From positions 1-64,000 of the forward strand of contig CAWFSG010000004.1 in assembly GCA_963818445.1 (NCBI GenBank): a stretch of DNA of 64,000 nt, read 5' to 3'. Below are positions 28,419 to 36,356 of the stretch, piece by piece. Every line of letters starts with the position of its first letter. The first letter of the stretch is position 1. Position numbers and translations under genes: made by a program. The DNA is from Prado023 sp963818445 (GTDB taxonomy: Bacteria > Actinomycetota > Actinomycetes > S36-B12 > CAIYMF01). The notes under the pieces were generated by a model. That model was not told the origin of the DNA, did no database searches, and worked only from the letters and a program-made list of their open reading frames with translations.

Positions 28419-29081
28419 TCACCCGCGCGACTCGGAGCTGTCGACTCCGGGGTCTGCGCCGGACGCGGGCTCGACCGGCACCGTGGCCGCCCAGAGGGCG
28501 TGCTCCCGCTCGGCCCACCCGCGCGAGACGAAGCCCGTGCGCAACCCGCGCCGGGCCTCCGGGTCCTGCCACGCCATCCACAGGTGTCCGGCGGTCAGGA
28601 TGACGAGGGCAGCGGCGAAGGCATCGTGGACGAACGTGGCACCAGTGCTGATGTCATCGGGGAACAGCGAGAAGTAGTGCAGCATCAGCCCCGTCGCGAA
28701 CAGGACGATCACCGAACCCAGGACGAGGGCGGAGTTCAGCTTCTGGCCTGCATTGAACTTCCCCGACGGGAACGCGCCACGGCGACGGTGGGGGGAGCGC
28801 AGCCAGGGACCGTCCCCCGGCAGGAAGCGGTTGAGTTGGCGCACATCCGCGCGGAACGCCCGGGAGGCCAGGGCGCCGATGACCAGGGGCAGCGGCAGCA
28901 GCAGCCCGCTGGTGTAGTGGACGGTCTCGACCAGGTCGCGCCGGCCGACCAGCGTGCTCAGCGGGCCCCAGTAGAGCATCGCGGCGGTGACGATGCAGAC
29001 GCCCATGAGCGTGCCCAGCGTGGCGTGGATGGCGCGCTCACCGCGACTGAACCGGCGGATCCGGTCAGGCGATCGGGGCAT
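28419..29081 (-). CDS. Cytochrome b561-type membrane heme protein
   Basis: A 220-residue protein with four or five membrane helices, similar to the cytochrome b subunits of formate dehydrogenase/YedZ-like anchors. Candidate heme histidines are in RAIHATLG, LVETVHYTSG, LMLHYFSL and FVHDAFAAALVILTAGHLWMAW-type helices. ATG 29081 overlaps the last 17 bases of the upstream molybdoenzyme gene. The pair is therefore an operon, and this protein is likely to deliver electrons to or from that enzyme across the membrane. Confidence 0.8.
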   Translation of the reverse strand: MPRSPDRIRRFSRGERAIHATLGTLMGVCIVTAAMLYWGPLSTLVGRRDLVETVHYTSGLLLPLPLVIGALASRAFRADVRQLNRFLPGDGPWLRSPHRRRGAFPSGKFNAGQKLNSALVLGSVIVLFATGLMLHYFSLFPDDISTGATFVHDAFAAALVILTAGHLWMAWQDPEARRGLRTGFVSRGWAEREHALWAATVPVEPASGADPGVDSSESRG

Positions 29082-29799
29082 CGGACCTCCCGTTGGACTG
29101 CCCAACCCACGCATCGACGTCGTAGCCGCGTTCCTCCCAGTACCCGGGTACCACCTGGTCGCTGACGGTGATCCGGTCGAGCCACTTGATCGACTTGTAG
29201 AAGTACATCGGGGCCACGTAGAGCCGCACCGGGCCACCGTGGTCGTGGGATACCGGTGCGCCGTCCATGGACGTGGCGATCAGTACGTCGGGGCGCATCG
29301 CCTGCTCCATGGTGAGGGACTCCGTGTAGGCCCCGTCCGACGAGCCGAACAGGACGGCGCCGGCGGCGGTGGGCGCGGCCACGTGCTCGAGCAGGTCCGA
29401 GAGCAGGACTCCGGACCACGTCACGTCCGGGACGCGCCACCCGGTGACGCACTGGACGTCCTTGGTGATCGTCGTCTGGGGCAGCGCCGCGAGGTCGGCG
29501 AAGGTGAGCCGCACCGGGCCGTTCGGGAGGCCCTCGACGGTGAGGTTGTACTGCGCCGCTGGTGTCTCGTCGACCGAGGACACCACCGAGTAGAAGCGGA
29601 ACCGGCCACTGCCGGGGATGAGCCCGGTGAGCCCGGTCGGGTCCCGTTCGGCGATGGCGGACAGCCCCGAACCCACACGGCTTCCGAGGACGATCCCCAC
29701 GCCGGCCAGGCCGAGCAGTCCCAGCACCACCCGCCGCCCAACCGGGGGACCCGGCACCTCGTCGTCCGGTGGCAGCGGGTCACGTCGGTCGCCGCTCAT
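29065..29799 (-). CDS. Sulfite-oxidase-fold molybdopterin protein (YedY/MsrP-like), exported
   Basis: A 244-residue SUOX-fold protein. An N-terminal twin-Arg-like stretch with a hydrophobic segment (GRRVVLGLLGLAGVGIVLG) suggests export or membrane anchoring. The molybdenum-ligating Cys lies in DVQCVTGWRVPDVTWSG, and substrate-side residues lie in HDHGGPVRLYVAPMYFYKS. Relatives reduce protein methionine sulfoxide or oxidise small compounds in the cell envelope. ATG 29799 was chosen because it begins just before the twin-Arg region. It is co-transcribed with the cytochrome b561-like gene. Confidence 0.8.
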   Translation of the reverse strand: MSGDRRDPLPPDDEVPGPPVGRRVVLGLLGLAGVGIVLGSRVGSGLSAIAERDPTGLTGLIPGSGRFRFYSVVSSVDETPAAQYNLTVEGLPNGPVRLTFADLAALPQTTITKDVQCVTGWRVPDVTWSGVLLSDLLEHVAAPTAAGAVLFGSSDGAYTESLTMEQAMRPDVLIATSMDGAPVSHDHGGPVRLYVAPMYFYKSIKWLDRITVSDQVVPGYWEERGYDVDAWVGQSNGRSDAPIA

Positions 29800-29939
29800 C
29801 GACCAAGCATGCGGGCACAGTGCGGGGCCCGCAAGGGATGGGCGCCCGGGCTCTTCGGGCCGACGCCCCGGCGATCGGGTTCCAGTGCGTGGGCTGGGCG
29901 GGTCGAGGGTGGGAGCACTGAGCCAGGTTCGGGTTGGTG

Positions 29940-29981
29940 CCACCCACGCGCCGGGGGAGTGGAGCGCCGGCGCGTGGGTGG
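29940..29981. terminator. Bidirectional hairpin downstream of the LacI gene
   Basis: Perfect 15-bp arms CCACCCACGCGCCGG (29940-29954) and CCGGCGCGTGGGTGG (29967-29981) with a 12-base loop. It lies about 160 bases beyond the LacI stop codon and would end transcripts from that operon or from the promoter at 30076-30104. No U tract is present. Confidence 0.55.
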
Positions 29982-30060
29982 ATCCGTGCGCCCTGTCAGG
30001 GGCGGGCCCCGGCAGGGCAGTCGTGGGGTCGGATGCCGCGTAGTGTGCGCACGCATTCGT

Positions 30061-30074
30061 GGAGAGCGCTCTCC
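30061..30074. promoter_or_regulatory. LacI-type operator, copy 1 (orphan)
   Basis: GGAGAGCGCTCTCC, a perfect 14-bp palindrome. A minus-strand promoter TTGACA (30099-30104) with 17 bases to CATGCT (30076-30081) sits directly upstream of it, so the operator lies at the expected transcription start. No gene follows within 250 bases on that strand. Confidence 0.65.
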
Positions 30075-30140
30075 GAGCATGTCGCAGAGCGACACCCCTG
30101 TCAAGGGTGCATACCGGGCGATCGAGGGGCGGGCACGGCC

Positions 30141-31238
30141 TCAGGCCGAGTCGCGGACCACCAGCGAGACGGGCAGGATCAGGTGGTCGAGGCCGCTCAG
30201 GTCCGGGATCTCGTCCCCTGCGGCCACCTCGATGTCCGGGCGATGCTTGGCCAGGTACAGGCGCACCATGGCGCGTCCCATGACCATCGGATCCTGCCGC
30301 ATCGTGGTCAGGGGAGGATCGGCGGTCGTGGCGAACTCATTGTCGTCGAACCCAACGAGGGCCACGTCCTGCGGAACGCGACGGCCCGCGCGTCGCAGCG
30401 CCGCCAGCGCCCCGAGGGCCATGAGGTCGGACGCGGCGAACAGTCCGTCGAGGTCGGGGACGCGCTCCAGCAGGCGCTCGGTGGCAGCCTCACCTCCGAG
30501 CTGGGTGAAGTCGCCGTGCTCGACCACGTCGTCGGTGTACGCCGAACCCAGGGCCTGGCGGAACCCGGCCAGTCGATCGACGCCCGCAGGCATGTCCAAC
30601 GGTCCCGTGACGGTTCCGATCCTGCGTCGGCCGAGGGCCACCAGGTGCTGGGTGGCGAACTCGGCCCCCAGCAGGTTCTCGCTGTCCACGTACGGGGCCA
30701 TGTCGGAGTCCTTCGGCCGCCCGCCGATCACGTACGGCGTGGCCAAGCGCTGGAGCTCCTCGGGGAGCCCGTCGCCATCGTGGCCGGAGATGAGCATCAC
30801 ACCGTCGACGGGCGAGGACCTCAGGAACCGCTTGACGCGCTCCAGGTCCTCGAAGTCCTGGGCCATCATCAGGACCAGTTGAAGCCCAGCCCGATTGGTC
30901 TCCATGCTGACGCCCCGGACGATGCCACTGAAGAAGGGGTCCCCGAACACGCGGGCGGCCGGCTCGGAGGCCAGGAGGGCGATCGCGTCCGAGCGCCTGG
31001 TCATCAGTGCCCGCGCAGCCTGGTTGGGGACGTAGCCGAGCTCGTCGATCGCCTTCTGCACCCGCTCCCGAAGGTCCTCGGCCACGGTCGCCTGGCCGTT
31101 GACGACACGCGAGACGGTTGCCCGGGAGACGCCGGCCCGGTCGGCGACGTCCTCGAGGTTCGGGCGGGCGGGCGCAGTGCGTGGCGGCATCGGCCTTCTC
31201 CCCTTCTCCCGAGCGCTGGCCTTCAGTTCGGTCGTCAT
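30141..31238 (-). CDS. LacI-family transcriptional regulator of the beta-glucoside locus
   Basis: A 365-residue LacI/GalR regulator. The helix-turn-helix is at about residues 25-75 (NLEDVADRAGVSRATVSRVV, then a hinge with YVPNQAARALMTRR), followed by the periplasmic-binding-like effector domain ending in DPPLTTMRQDPMVMG. ATG 31238 overlaps the GH1 stop codon as ATGA, so it is the last gene of the ABC-GH1 operon; ATG 31190 is an alternative start. Five copies of GAGAGCGCTCTC in the neighbouring 12 kb are the natural candidates for its binding site, one of them in its own operon promoter, implying autorepression. Confidence 0.88.
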   Translation of the reverse strand: MTTELKASAREKGRRPMPPRTAPARPNLEDVADRAGVSRATVSRVVNGQATVAEDLRERVQKAIDELGYVPNQAARALMTRRSDAIALLASEPAARVFGDPFFSGIVRGVSMETNRAGLQLVLMMAQDFEDLERVKRFLRSSPVDGVMLISGHDGDGLPEELQRLATPYVIGGRPKDSDMAPYVDSENLLGAEFATQHLVALGRRRIGTVTGPLDMPAGVDRLAGFRQALGSAYTDDVVEHGDFTQLGGEAATERLLERVPDLDGLFAASDLMALGALAALRRAGRRVPQDVALVGFDDNEFATTADPPLTTMRQDPMVMGRAMVRLYLAKHRPDIEVAAGDEIPDLSGLDHLILPVSLVVRDSA

Positions 31239-32603
31239 GGTATCCGGTTGTCCCGAGCCTTCTGGGCGAACCAGAGCGCGCTGTCCTTGGGGTGGCGCGC
31301 CAGCGTCTCGTAGTCGACGTACACCAACCCGAACCGCTTCGAGTAGCCCTCGGCCCATTCGAAGTTGTCCAGCAAGGACCACGCGAAGTAGGCGCGCACG
31401 TCCGCGCCTGCGCTGATCGCGTCGTGCACCGCGCCCAGGTGGCCCTCGAGGTAGGCGATCCTGCGCGGGTCCTCGACCCGGCCTGTCGCGAGGAGGACGT
31501 CCGGGAAGGCGGCGCCGTTCTCGGTGACCATGAGCGGCACGCCGTAGTCCTGCCGCAGCCGGACGAGCAGGTCGGTGAGCGCCGCTGGTGAGATCTCCCA
31601 GCCCATGTCCGTCAGCTCGCCCTGCGGCGGCAGCATCGCGATGCCCCTGTTCCGGGGGAAGTCCGCCCACCCGGCGGCGCTCGGGCATGCCCCGGCACGA
31701 TGGGGTGCGTAGTAGTTGATGCCGAGAACATCGATCGGCGCACCGATGACCGACGCGTCGCCGGGCAGCACGAATCCCCAGTCCGTCAGGTCGCGCGTCG
31801 CCTCGACCACGTCCGCGGGATACGCCCCACGCAGGACCGGGTCGAGGTAGAGCCGGTTGGCGAAGCCGTCCATCAGGTGGGCGGCAGCCAGGTCGCCGGG
31901 CGTGTCGGTGGCCGGCAGGATCGGCCAGAGGTTCAGCGTGATCGACAGCTGCTCCTCCGGGCGTGCGCTTGCCCGCATCGCCTGGACAGCCAGGCCGTGG
32001 CCCAGCAGGAGGTGGTGCATCGCCGCCATGGCGTTGGCCGGCTCGGTCCGTCCCGGGGCGTGGATCCCGGACCAGTACCCGAGGTGGGCCGAGCACCACG
32101 GCTCGTTCAGCGTGGTCCACAGGTCGACGCGGTCCCCGAGCGCGTCGTGGACCAGGGCGGCGTAGTCCGCGAACCGATGGGCGGTGTCGCGCGCCGGCCA
32201 GCCGCCGGCATCCTCGAGGGCCTGCGGCAGGTCCCAGTGGTAGAGGGTCACAGCCGGGGCGATGCCCCGGGCCAGCAGCGCGTCGACCAGTCGGTCGTAG
32301 AAGGCCAGCCCCGCGGGGTTGACCGGGCCGGCACCCTCGGGCTGGACCCGCGGCCAGGCGATGGAGAACCGGTAGGCGCCGAGGTTGAGCGCGGCCATGA
32401 GGTCCACGTCCTCGGCGAACGCGGTGGTAGTGGTCGGCTGCGACATCCCCGGTGTCCCCGCCCCGGACCTTGCCGGGGGTGTGGCTGAAGGTGTCCCAGA
32501 TCGAGGGGCCGCGACCGTCCTCGGCCGTGGCGCCCTCGATCTGGTAGGCCGCCGTGGCGGCTCCCCAGATGAACCCCTCTGGGAACCCTCGTCCTGGGCT
32601 CAC
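31235..32603 (-). CDS. GH1 beta-glucosidase, frameshifted
   Basis: Read as one protein of about 455 residues, normal GH1 length. It starts at GTG 32603 (overlapping the permease stop as GTGA) with GFPEGFIWGAATAAYQIEGA. The acid/base Glu is in TLNEPW and the nucleophile Glu in VTENGA. Near 32440-32446 the frame breaks inside the conserved DHYHR-FAEDVDLM segment; skipping one base (CACCGC-G-TTCGCC) restores it, and the span is 3n+1. It is a cytoplasmic enzyme that would hydrolyse imported beta-glucosides such as cellobiose or laminaribiose. It is coupled to both the permease and the LacI gene. Confidence 0.8.
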
Positions 32604-33514
32604 CCCTTGACGGCTCCGGCCATGATGCCCGAGACCAACTGCTTGCCGGCGACGATGAACAGCAGGATCAGCGGGATGGTCGCCAGGACCACGCCGGCCA
32701 TGATCAGCGCGATGTCCTTGAAGTAGGACGCCTGGAGCAGCTGCAGGCTGACGGGCAGTGTGGGGTTGGTGGAGCCCAGCACGATGAACGGCCAGAAGAA
32801 GCTGGTCCACGAGGCGACGAACGTGAACAGCGCGAGCATCGCCGCTGCGGGTTTCGCGGCGGGGAGTGCGACGTGCCAGAACGTGCGGATCATGGAGCAT
32901 CCATCGACGCGGGCGGCCTCGATCAGTTCGAAGGGCAGGGTCTCCTCGAAGTACTGGGTCATCCAGAAGACGCCGAACGCGGTGACCATCCCGGGCACGA
33001 TGACGGCCACGAGCTTGCCGGTCCAGCCGAGGTTGGACATCAGGATGAACAGCGGCACGACGCCGAGCTGGGTGGGCACTGCCATGGTGGCGATGACGAA
33101 CACGAGCAGGGGCCGCCGGCCGCGGAAGCGCAGCTTGGCGAAGGAGAACCCGGCCAGCGTCGCGAACAGCACGACGCTGATCGAGGTGATGACGGCCACG
33201 ATGATGGAGTTGCCCAGGGCCTGCCAGAACTTGATGTCGGAGTTGATGACTCGGGTCACGTTGTCGACGAAGTTTCCCTCGGGGATCAGTGACGGGATCG
33301 GGTTCTGGGCGATCGTGATGGCGTCGGAGGATGCCAGCAGGAAGGTGTAGTAGATCGGGTAGAACGAGATCAGCAGGACGACGGTCAGGATGGCGTAGGT
33401 GACCCAGCCGCCCCTGCGGTTGGAGCCCACGCCGGCTGCGCGGTTACGTTTCCGCTCGGCATAGCGTGCTGCTCCTTTGCCTGCGGTCTGCTCGACCGCT
33501 CCGATGGAGCTCAT
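32600..33514 (-). CDS. Carbohydrate ABC transporter permease (MalG type)
   Basis: A 304-residue inner-membrane permease with about six helices and the EAA loop ELIEAARVDGCSMIRTFWHVALP, which contacts the ATPase. ATG 33514 overlaps the stop of the upstream permease (ATGA), and the stop overlaps the GH1 start (GTGA). It forms the second channel subunit of a CUT1-family importer. No ATPase is encoded in the operon; the MsmK-like protein at 39885-40979 is the likely motor. Confidence 0.9.
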   Translation of the reverse strand: MSSIGAVEQTAGKGAARYAERKRNRAAGVGSNRRGGWVTYAILTVVLLISFYPIYYTFLLASSDAITIAQNPIPSLIPEGNFVDNVTRVINSDIKFWQALGNSIIVAVITSISVVLFATLAGFSFAKLRFRGRRPLLVFVIATMAVPTQLGVVPLFILMSNLGWTGKLVAVIVPGMVTAFGVFWMTQYFEETLPFELIEAARVDGCSMIRTFWHVALPAAKPAAAMLALFTFVASWTSFFWPFIVLGSTNPTLPVSLQLLQASYFKDIALIMAGVVLATIPLILLFIVAGKQLVSGIMAGAVKG

Positions 33515-34494
33515 GACTTGCCGCCTTTCGTGCTGGTCCCCGAGATTCGTTGGGTGATCATGAAGTTGATGCCGCCGATGACCAGGATGATCAGGAACAG
33601 GATCCACGCCACGGCTGAGGCGCGGCCGAAGCTCTTCTGGGCGCCCCATCCGAGTTCGTAGAGGTACATCGTGACGGTCATCCACTGCCGGTCGGATCCG
33701 CCGTTGCCGGTCTGGTTGAACATGCGGGGCTCGTCGAAGATCTGCAGTCCGCCGATGGTCGACGTGATCACCACGAAGATGATGGTGGGCTTCAGTGAGG
33801 GGACTGTGATCGAGCGGAACGACCGCCAGCGCCCGGCGCCGTCGACGACGGCGGCTTCGTAGAGGTCGTTGGGGATGGCCTGCATGCCGGCGAGCAGGAT
33901 CAGGGTGGTGTAACCGGTCCACCGGAAGTCGACCATGGTCGCGATGGCGATGTGGCTGGCCAGGACGTCGGCGTGCCAGGCGATCGGCTCGATGCCGAAC
34001 TTGGCCAGGATCGCGTTGGCCATGCCGGACTGGTCGGCGAAGATCTTGTTGAAGATCATGCCCACGGCCACGGGCATCACGACGTAGGGCAGCAGGACGC
34101 CCATCCGCCAGAACGTCTTGGCCCGCAGGTTGGCGTCGAGCATCGCGGCCAGGAACAGGCCGATCAGGACCTGGGGCACCGAGGAGAGCAGGAAGATGCT
34201 GAACGTGTTGCGCAGGCCCTTCCAGAACAGGGGTTGCTGCAGGACCTGCTGGTAGTTCTCCAGCCCGACGAAGTCACCCTTGCCGCCGATCAGGTTCCAG
34301 TCGTGCACGGACACGAAGGCCGTGTAGCCCAGCGGGAACAGGCCCACGAGGGCGAACAGCAGGAAGAACGGGGAGATGTACAGGTACGGGGAGAGCTTCT
34401 GGTCCCACGCGTTGCGCCGCGTTCGGCGGGCCAGCTCGCGCTCGGCGACCGCCTCGGCCTTCTGGGGAATCGGGGGGGCTGAGTTCAAAGACAT
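33511..34494 (-). CDS. Carbohydrate ABC transporter permease (MalF type)
   Basis: A 327-residue permease with six predicted membrane helices after a charged N-terminus (SPYLYISPFFLLFALVGLFP is the first). The EAA loop is YEAAVVDGAGRWRSFRSITVP. ATG 34494 is preceded by GAGG and fits the family start. It pairs with the MalG-type protein and is separated from the solute-binding protein gene by a hairpin, which usually makes binding protein more abundant than permease. Confidence 0.9.
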   Translation of the reverse strand: MSLNSAPPIPQKAEAVAERELARRTRRNAWDQKLSPYLYISPFFLLFALVGLFPLGYTAFVSVHDWNLIGGKGDFVGLENYQQVLQQPLFWKGLRNTFSIFLLSSVPQVLIGLFLAAMLDANLRAKTFWRMGVLLPYVVMPVAVGMIFNKIFADQSGMANAILAKFGIEPIAWHADVLASHIAIATMVDFRWTGYTTLILLAGMQAIPNDLYEAAVVDGAGRWRSFRSITVPSLKPTIIFVVITSTIGGLQIFDEPRMFNQTGNGGSDRQWMTVTMYLYELGWGAQKSFGRASAVAWILFLIILVIGGINFMITQRISGTSTKGGKS

Positions 34495-34687
34495 CGGGCA
34501 TCCTCGTCTGCGGATCGCTGCACCCACAGCCGACGGGTTCGGCGGTATGGGCCTGGGGGGAACCGCACTGTCTAGCACTGGGCCCGGGAAGCGGCCGGGC
34601 AAAGCCTGGGGTGACTCACCAGAGTCGTGTCCGCGCTCACCTCGAAGCCTGACGGCTGCCGGCGCAACGGGGGTGGGGCCCCGGCCC

Positions 34688-34737
34688 GCCCGGTCCCGTG
34701 ACCCCGCGCCACGCGGGCGCGGAATCCGGGACCGGGC
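34688..34737. terminator. Intra-operon hairpin between solute-binding protein and permease genes
   Basis: Arms GCCCGGTCCCG (34688-34698) and CGGGACCGGGC (34727-34737), with a second GC-rich stem inside. It lies between the binding-protein stop (34753) and the permease start (34494) on the minus strand. Confidence 0.55.
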
Positions 34738-34752
34738 AGACCGGGTCAGGCG

Positions 34753-36057
34753 TCAGCCGAGGGTGTTGACGGCCTCTTCGAACTTCGCCCACGACGACGC
34801 AGCGTCATCGGTCTTGTCGACGTCCACGCGGGCCAGGGCCTGCTGCATCGCGTCGTTGATCGCGAAGTAGTTCGGTCCCTTGAACGGTGCCACGGCCACA
34901 GCCTTGGCCCGGTCAGCCAGGATCTGGCCGGTCGGTGCGTCGTTGAAGAACGCGTTCGTCTGCGACAGCAGGTCCTGCGAGCTCAGCGCTTCGACCTGGC
35001 TGGGGAAGGTGCCCTTGGCCTTGAACGCCTTGATCTGCTGCTCCGGGGCGGTCAGCCACGCGGCCAGCTTCTTGGCCTCGGCCTGGTTCTCGCCCATCGC
35101 CGGCACGGTCAGGAACGACCCGCCCCAGTTGCCGCCACCGCCGGGGAACACGTTGGCGATGTCCCAACCCTCGACACCAGCAGCGTTGCCCTCGATCACG
35201 CCGAGCATCCAACCCGGGCACAGCATCGTGGCGAACCCGTCCTTCTGGAACGCCGCGGTCCAGTCCTCACTCCACTGGCCCACGTTCGCCGACTGGGTTG
35301 CGGCCGCCTTGAGAACAGAGTCGTAGATCGCCTTCACCTCAGGGTTGTCCAGCGCGATGATCGTGCCGTCCTCCTGCTCGTAGGCGTTCTTGACCTGGTT
35401 GATCATGCCCTGGTACGTAGCGCCAGCACTGTCGAACCAGGCCGACCCGGTGTCCTTCGCCGCGAACTGGTCGCCCACCTCGAAGTACTTCTCCCACGTG
35501 GCGCCGTCGCCACCGAGCAGTGCCGCGACCTCCTCGCGATCAGTCGGCAGGCCGGCCTTCTCGAACAGGTCAGCGCGGTAGCAGATGCCCTCCGGGCCGA
35601 TGTCGGTGCCGTAGCCCAGCAGCTTGCCGTCCGCCGTCGTCGCCTGCGCGACCTTCCACGGCAGCCAGCGACCCTCGACCGACGGGTCATTCAGGTCGAC
35701 GAACTTGTCGGGGTACTGCGAGAGCTCAGGAAGCCAGTCCACCTCGATGGCCTCGATGTCCGAGGCTCCGGAGCCGGCAGCCAGACGGGTGTTGAGGTTG
35801 TCGCGGGCCTCATTCGAGGTGGCCGCCTTCTTGGCCTCGATCGTGACGTTGGGGTTGAGCTCCATGTACTCCTTGATCAGGTCCTCGTACCCGAACTCGT
35901 TGAACGTCGCCAGGGACAGGGTCACCGGCTCGGTGCCCGTAGCCTCCGACGCGGTGTCAGTGGCCGTATCGCTGCCGCTCGAGCATCCCGAGGCAACCAG
36001 CGCCAACCCCGCAAACGTCGCCGTGAGGGCTACCCACGACCTCCTGTTTGTTCGCAC
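34753..36057 (-). CDS. Sugar ABC transporter solute-binding lipoprotein
   Basis: A 434-residue family 1 extracellular solute-binding protein. The lipoprotein signal peptide (TNRRSWVALTATFAGLALVA) ends at the lipobox LVASGC, so the mature protein is anchored outside the membrane by the Cys. GTG 36057 was chosen because AGGGAG lies five bases upstream. It is the first gene of the operon binding protein-permease-permease-GH1-LacI. The promoter region carries an operator (36206-36219). GH1 in the operon points to beta-glucosides as cargo. Confidence 0.88.
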   Translation of the reverse strand: MRTNRRSWVALTATFAGLALVASGCSSGSDTATDTASEATGTEPVTLSLATFNEFGYEDLIKEYMELNPNVTIEAKKAATSNEARDNLNTRLAAGSGASDIEAIEVDWLPELSQYPDKFVDLNDPSVEGRWLPWKVAQATTADGKLLGYGTDIGPEGICYRADLFEKAGLPTDREEVAALLGGDGATWEKYFEVGDQFAAKDTGSAWFDSAGATYQGMINQVKNAYEQEDGTIIALDNPEVKAIYDSVLKAAATQSANVGQWSEDWTAAFQKDGFATMLCPGWMLGVIEGNAAGVEGWDIANVFPGGGGNWGGSFLTVPAMGENQAEAKKLAAWLTAPEQQIKAFKAKGTFPSQVEALSSQDLLSQTNAFFNDAPTGQILADRAKAVAVAPFKGPNYFAINDAMQQALARVDVDKTDDAASSWAKFEEAVNTLG

Positions 36058-36205
36058 ATCCACTCCCTGTGTCAATCGCACAACACTGCGCTGTGCGTTC
36101 TCACGTGGCCACGGGATTCCGCGGCCTCGGCCGTCATGGGCGCCGGTCGCGACCCGATGAGGGGCTCGCGGCCAGCACCCGCCCTCCCCGGGAGGAGTCT
36201 CTCTG

Positions 36206-36219
36206 GGAGAGCGCTCTCG
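36206..36219. promoter_or_regulatory. LacI-type operator, copy 2, at the ABC-GH1-LacI operon promoter
   Basis: GGAGAGCGCTCTCG with the 12-bp palindromic core at 36207-36218. On the minus strand TTGACA (36245-36250) and a GATGCT/TAGATG -10 (36221-36228) lie just upstream, so the operator covers the transcription start. Confidence 0.75.
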
Positions 36220-36257
36220 CAGCATCTACCCATCCCTGAGCCTGTGTCAAGACGACC

Positions 36258-36286
36258 TTGCGGGAGTTATCAGATTGTGACATTCT
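36258..36286 (+). promoter_or_regulatory. Promoter of the phosphorylase-like gene
   Basis: TTGCGG (36258-36263), 17 bases, CATTCT (36281-36286), followed six bases later by the operator copy 3. The start codon is about 70 bases downstream behind AGGAGG. Confidence 0.55.
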
Positions 36287-36291
36287 CGGGG

Positions 36292-36305
36292 GGAGAGCGC
36301 TCTCC
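36292..36305. promoter_or_regulatory. LacI-type operator, copy 3, at the phosphorylase-like gene
   Basis: GGAGAGCGCTCTCC, a perfect palindrome placed at the expected transcription start of the plus-strand gene at 36357. Together with copy 2, 86 bases away, it could also support loop formation. Confidence 0.75.
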
Positions 36306-36356
36306 GATCATACGAGTCCGTCTCGCACCCCGTGTCACTCCCAGGAGGCTCAGCCC

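Larger units (their letters stand above)
29800..30140. other. 341-bp region without a supported gene, with hairpin and orphan operator
   Basis: No convincing reading frame occurs here. It contains a 15-bp perfect inverted repeat (29940-29981) and, at its right end, a minus-strand TTGACA/CATGCT promoter with a LacI-type operator (30061-30074). A minus-strand frame of about 100 codons spans 29796-30104 but is Arg/Pro-rich and overlaps the operator and hairpin, so it looks like chance. Confidence 0.5.

Noticed and set aside
29796..30104. A roughly 100-codon minus-strand frame in the gap next to the LacI gene
   Set aside because: Arg/Pro-rich product, overlaps the operator and the terminator hairpin, and has no ribosome-binding site.
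30141..32900. A single 919-codon minus-strand frame covering LacI and most of GH1
   Set aside because: It joins the LacI gene to out-of-frame GH1 and permease sequence; only the last ~366 codons and a short GH1 N-terminal piece are real.
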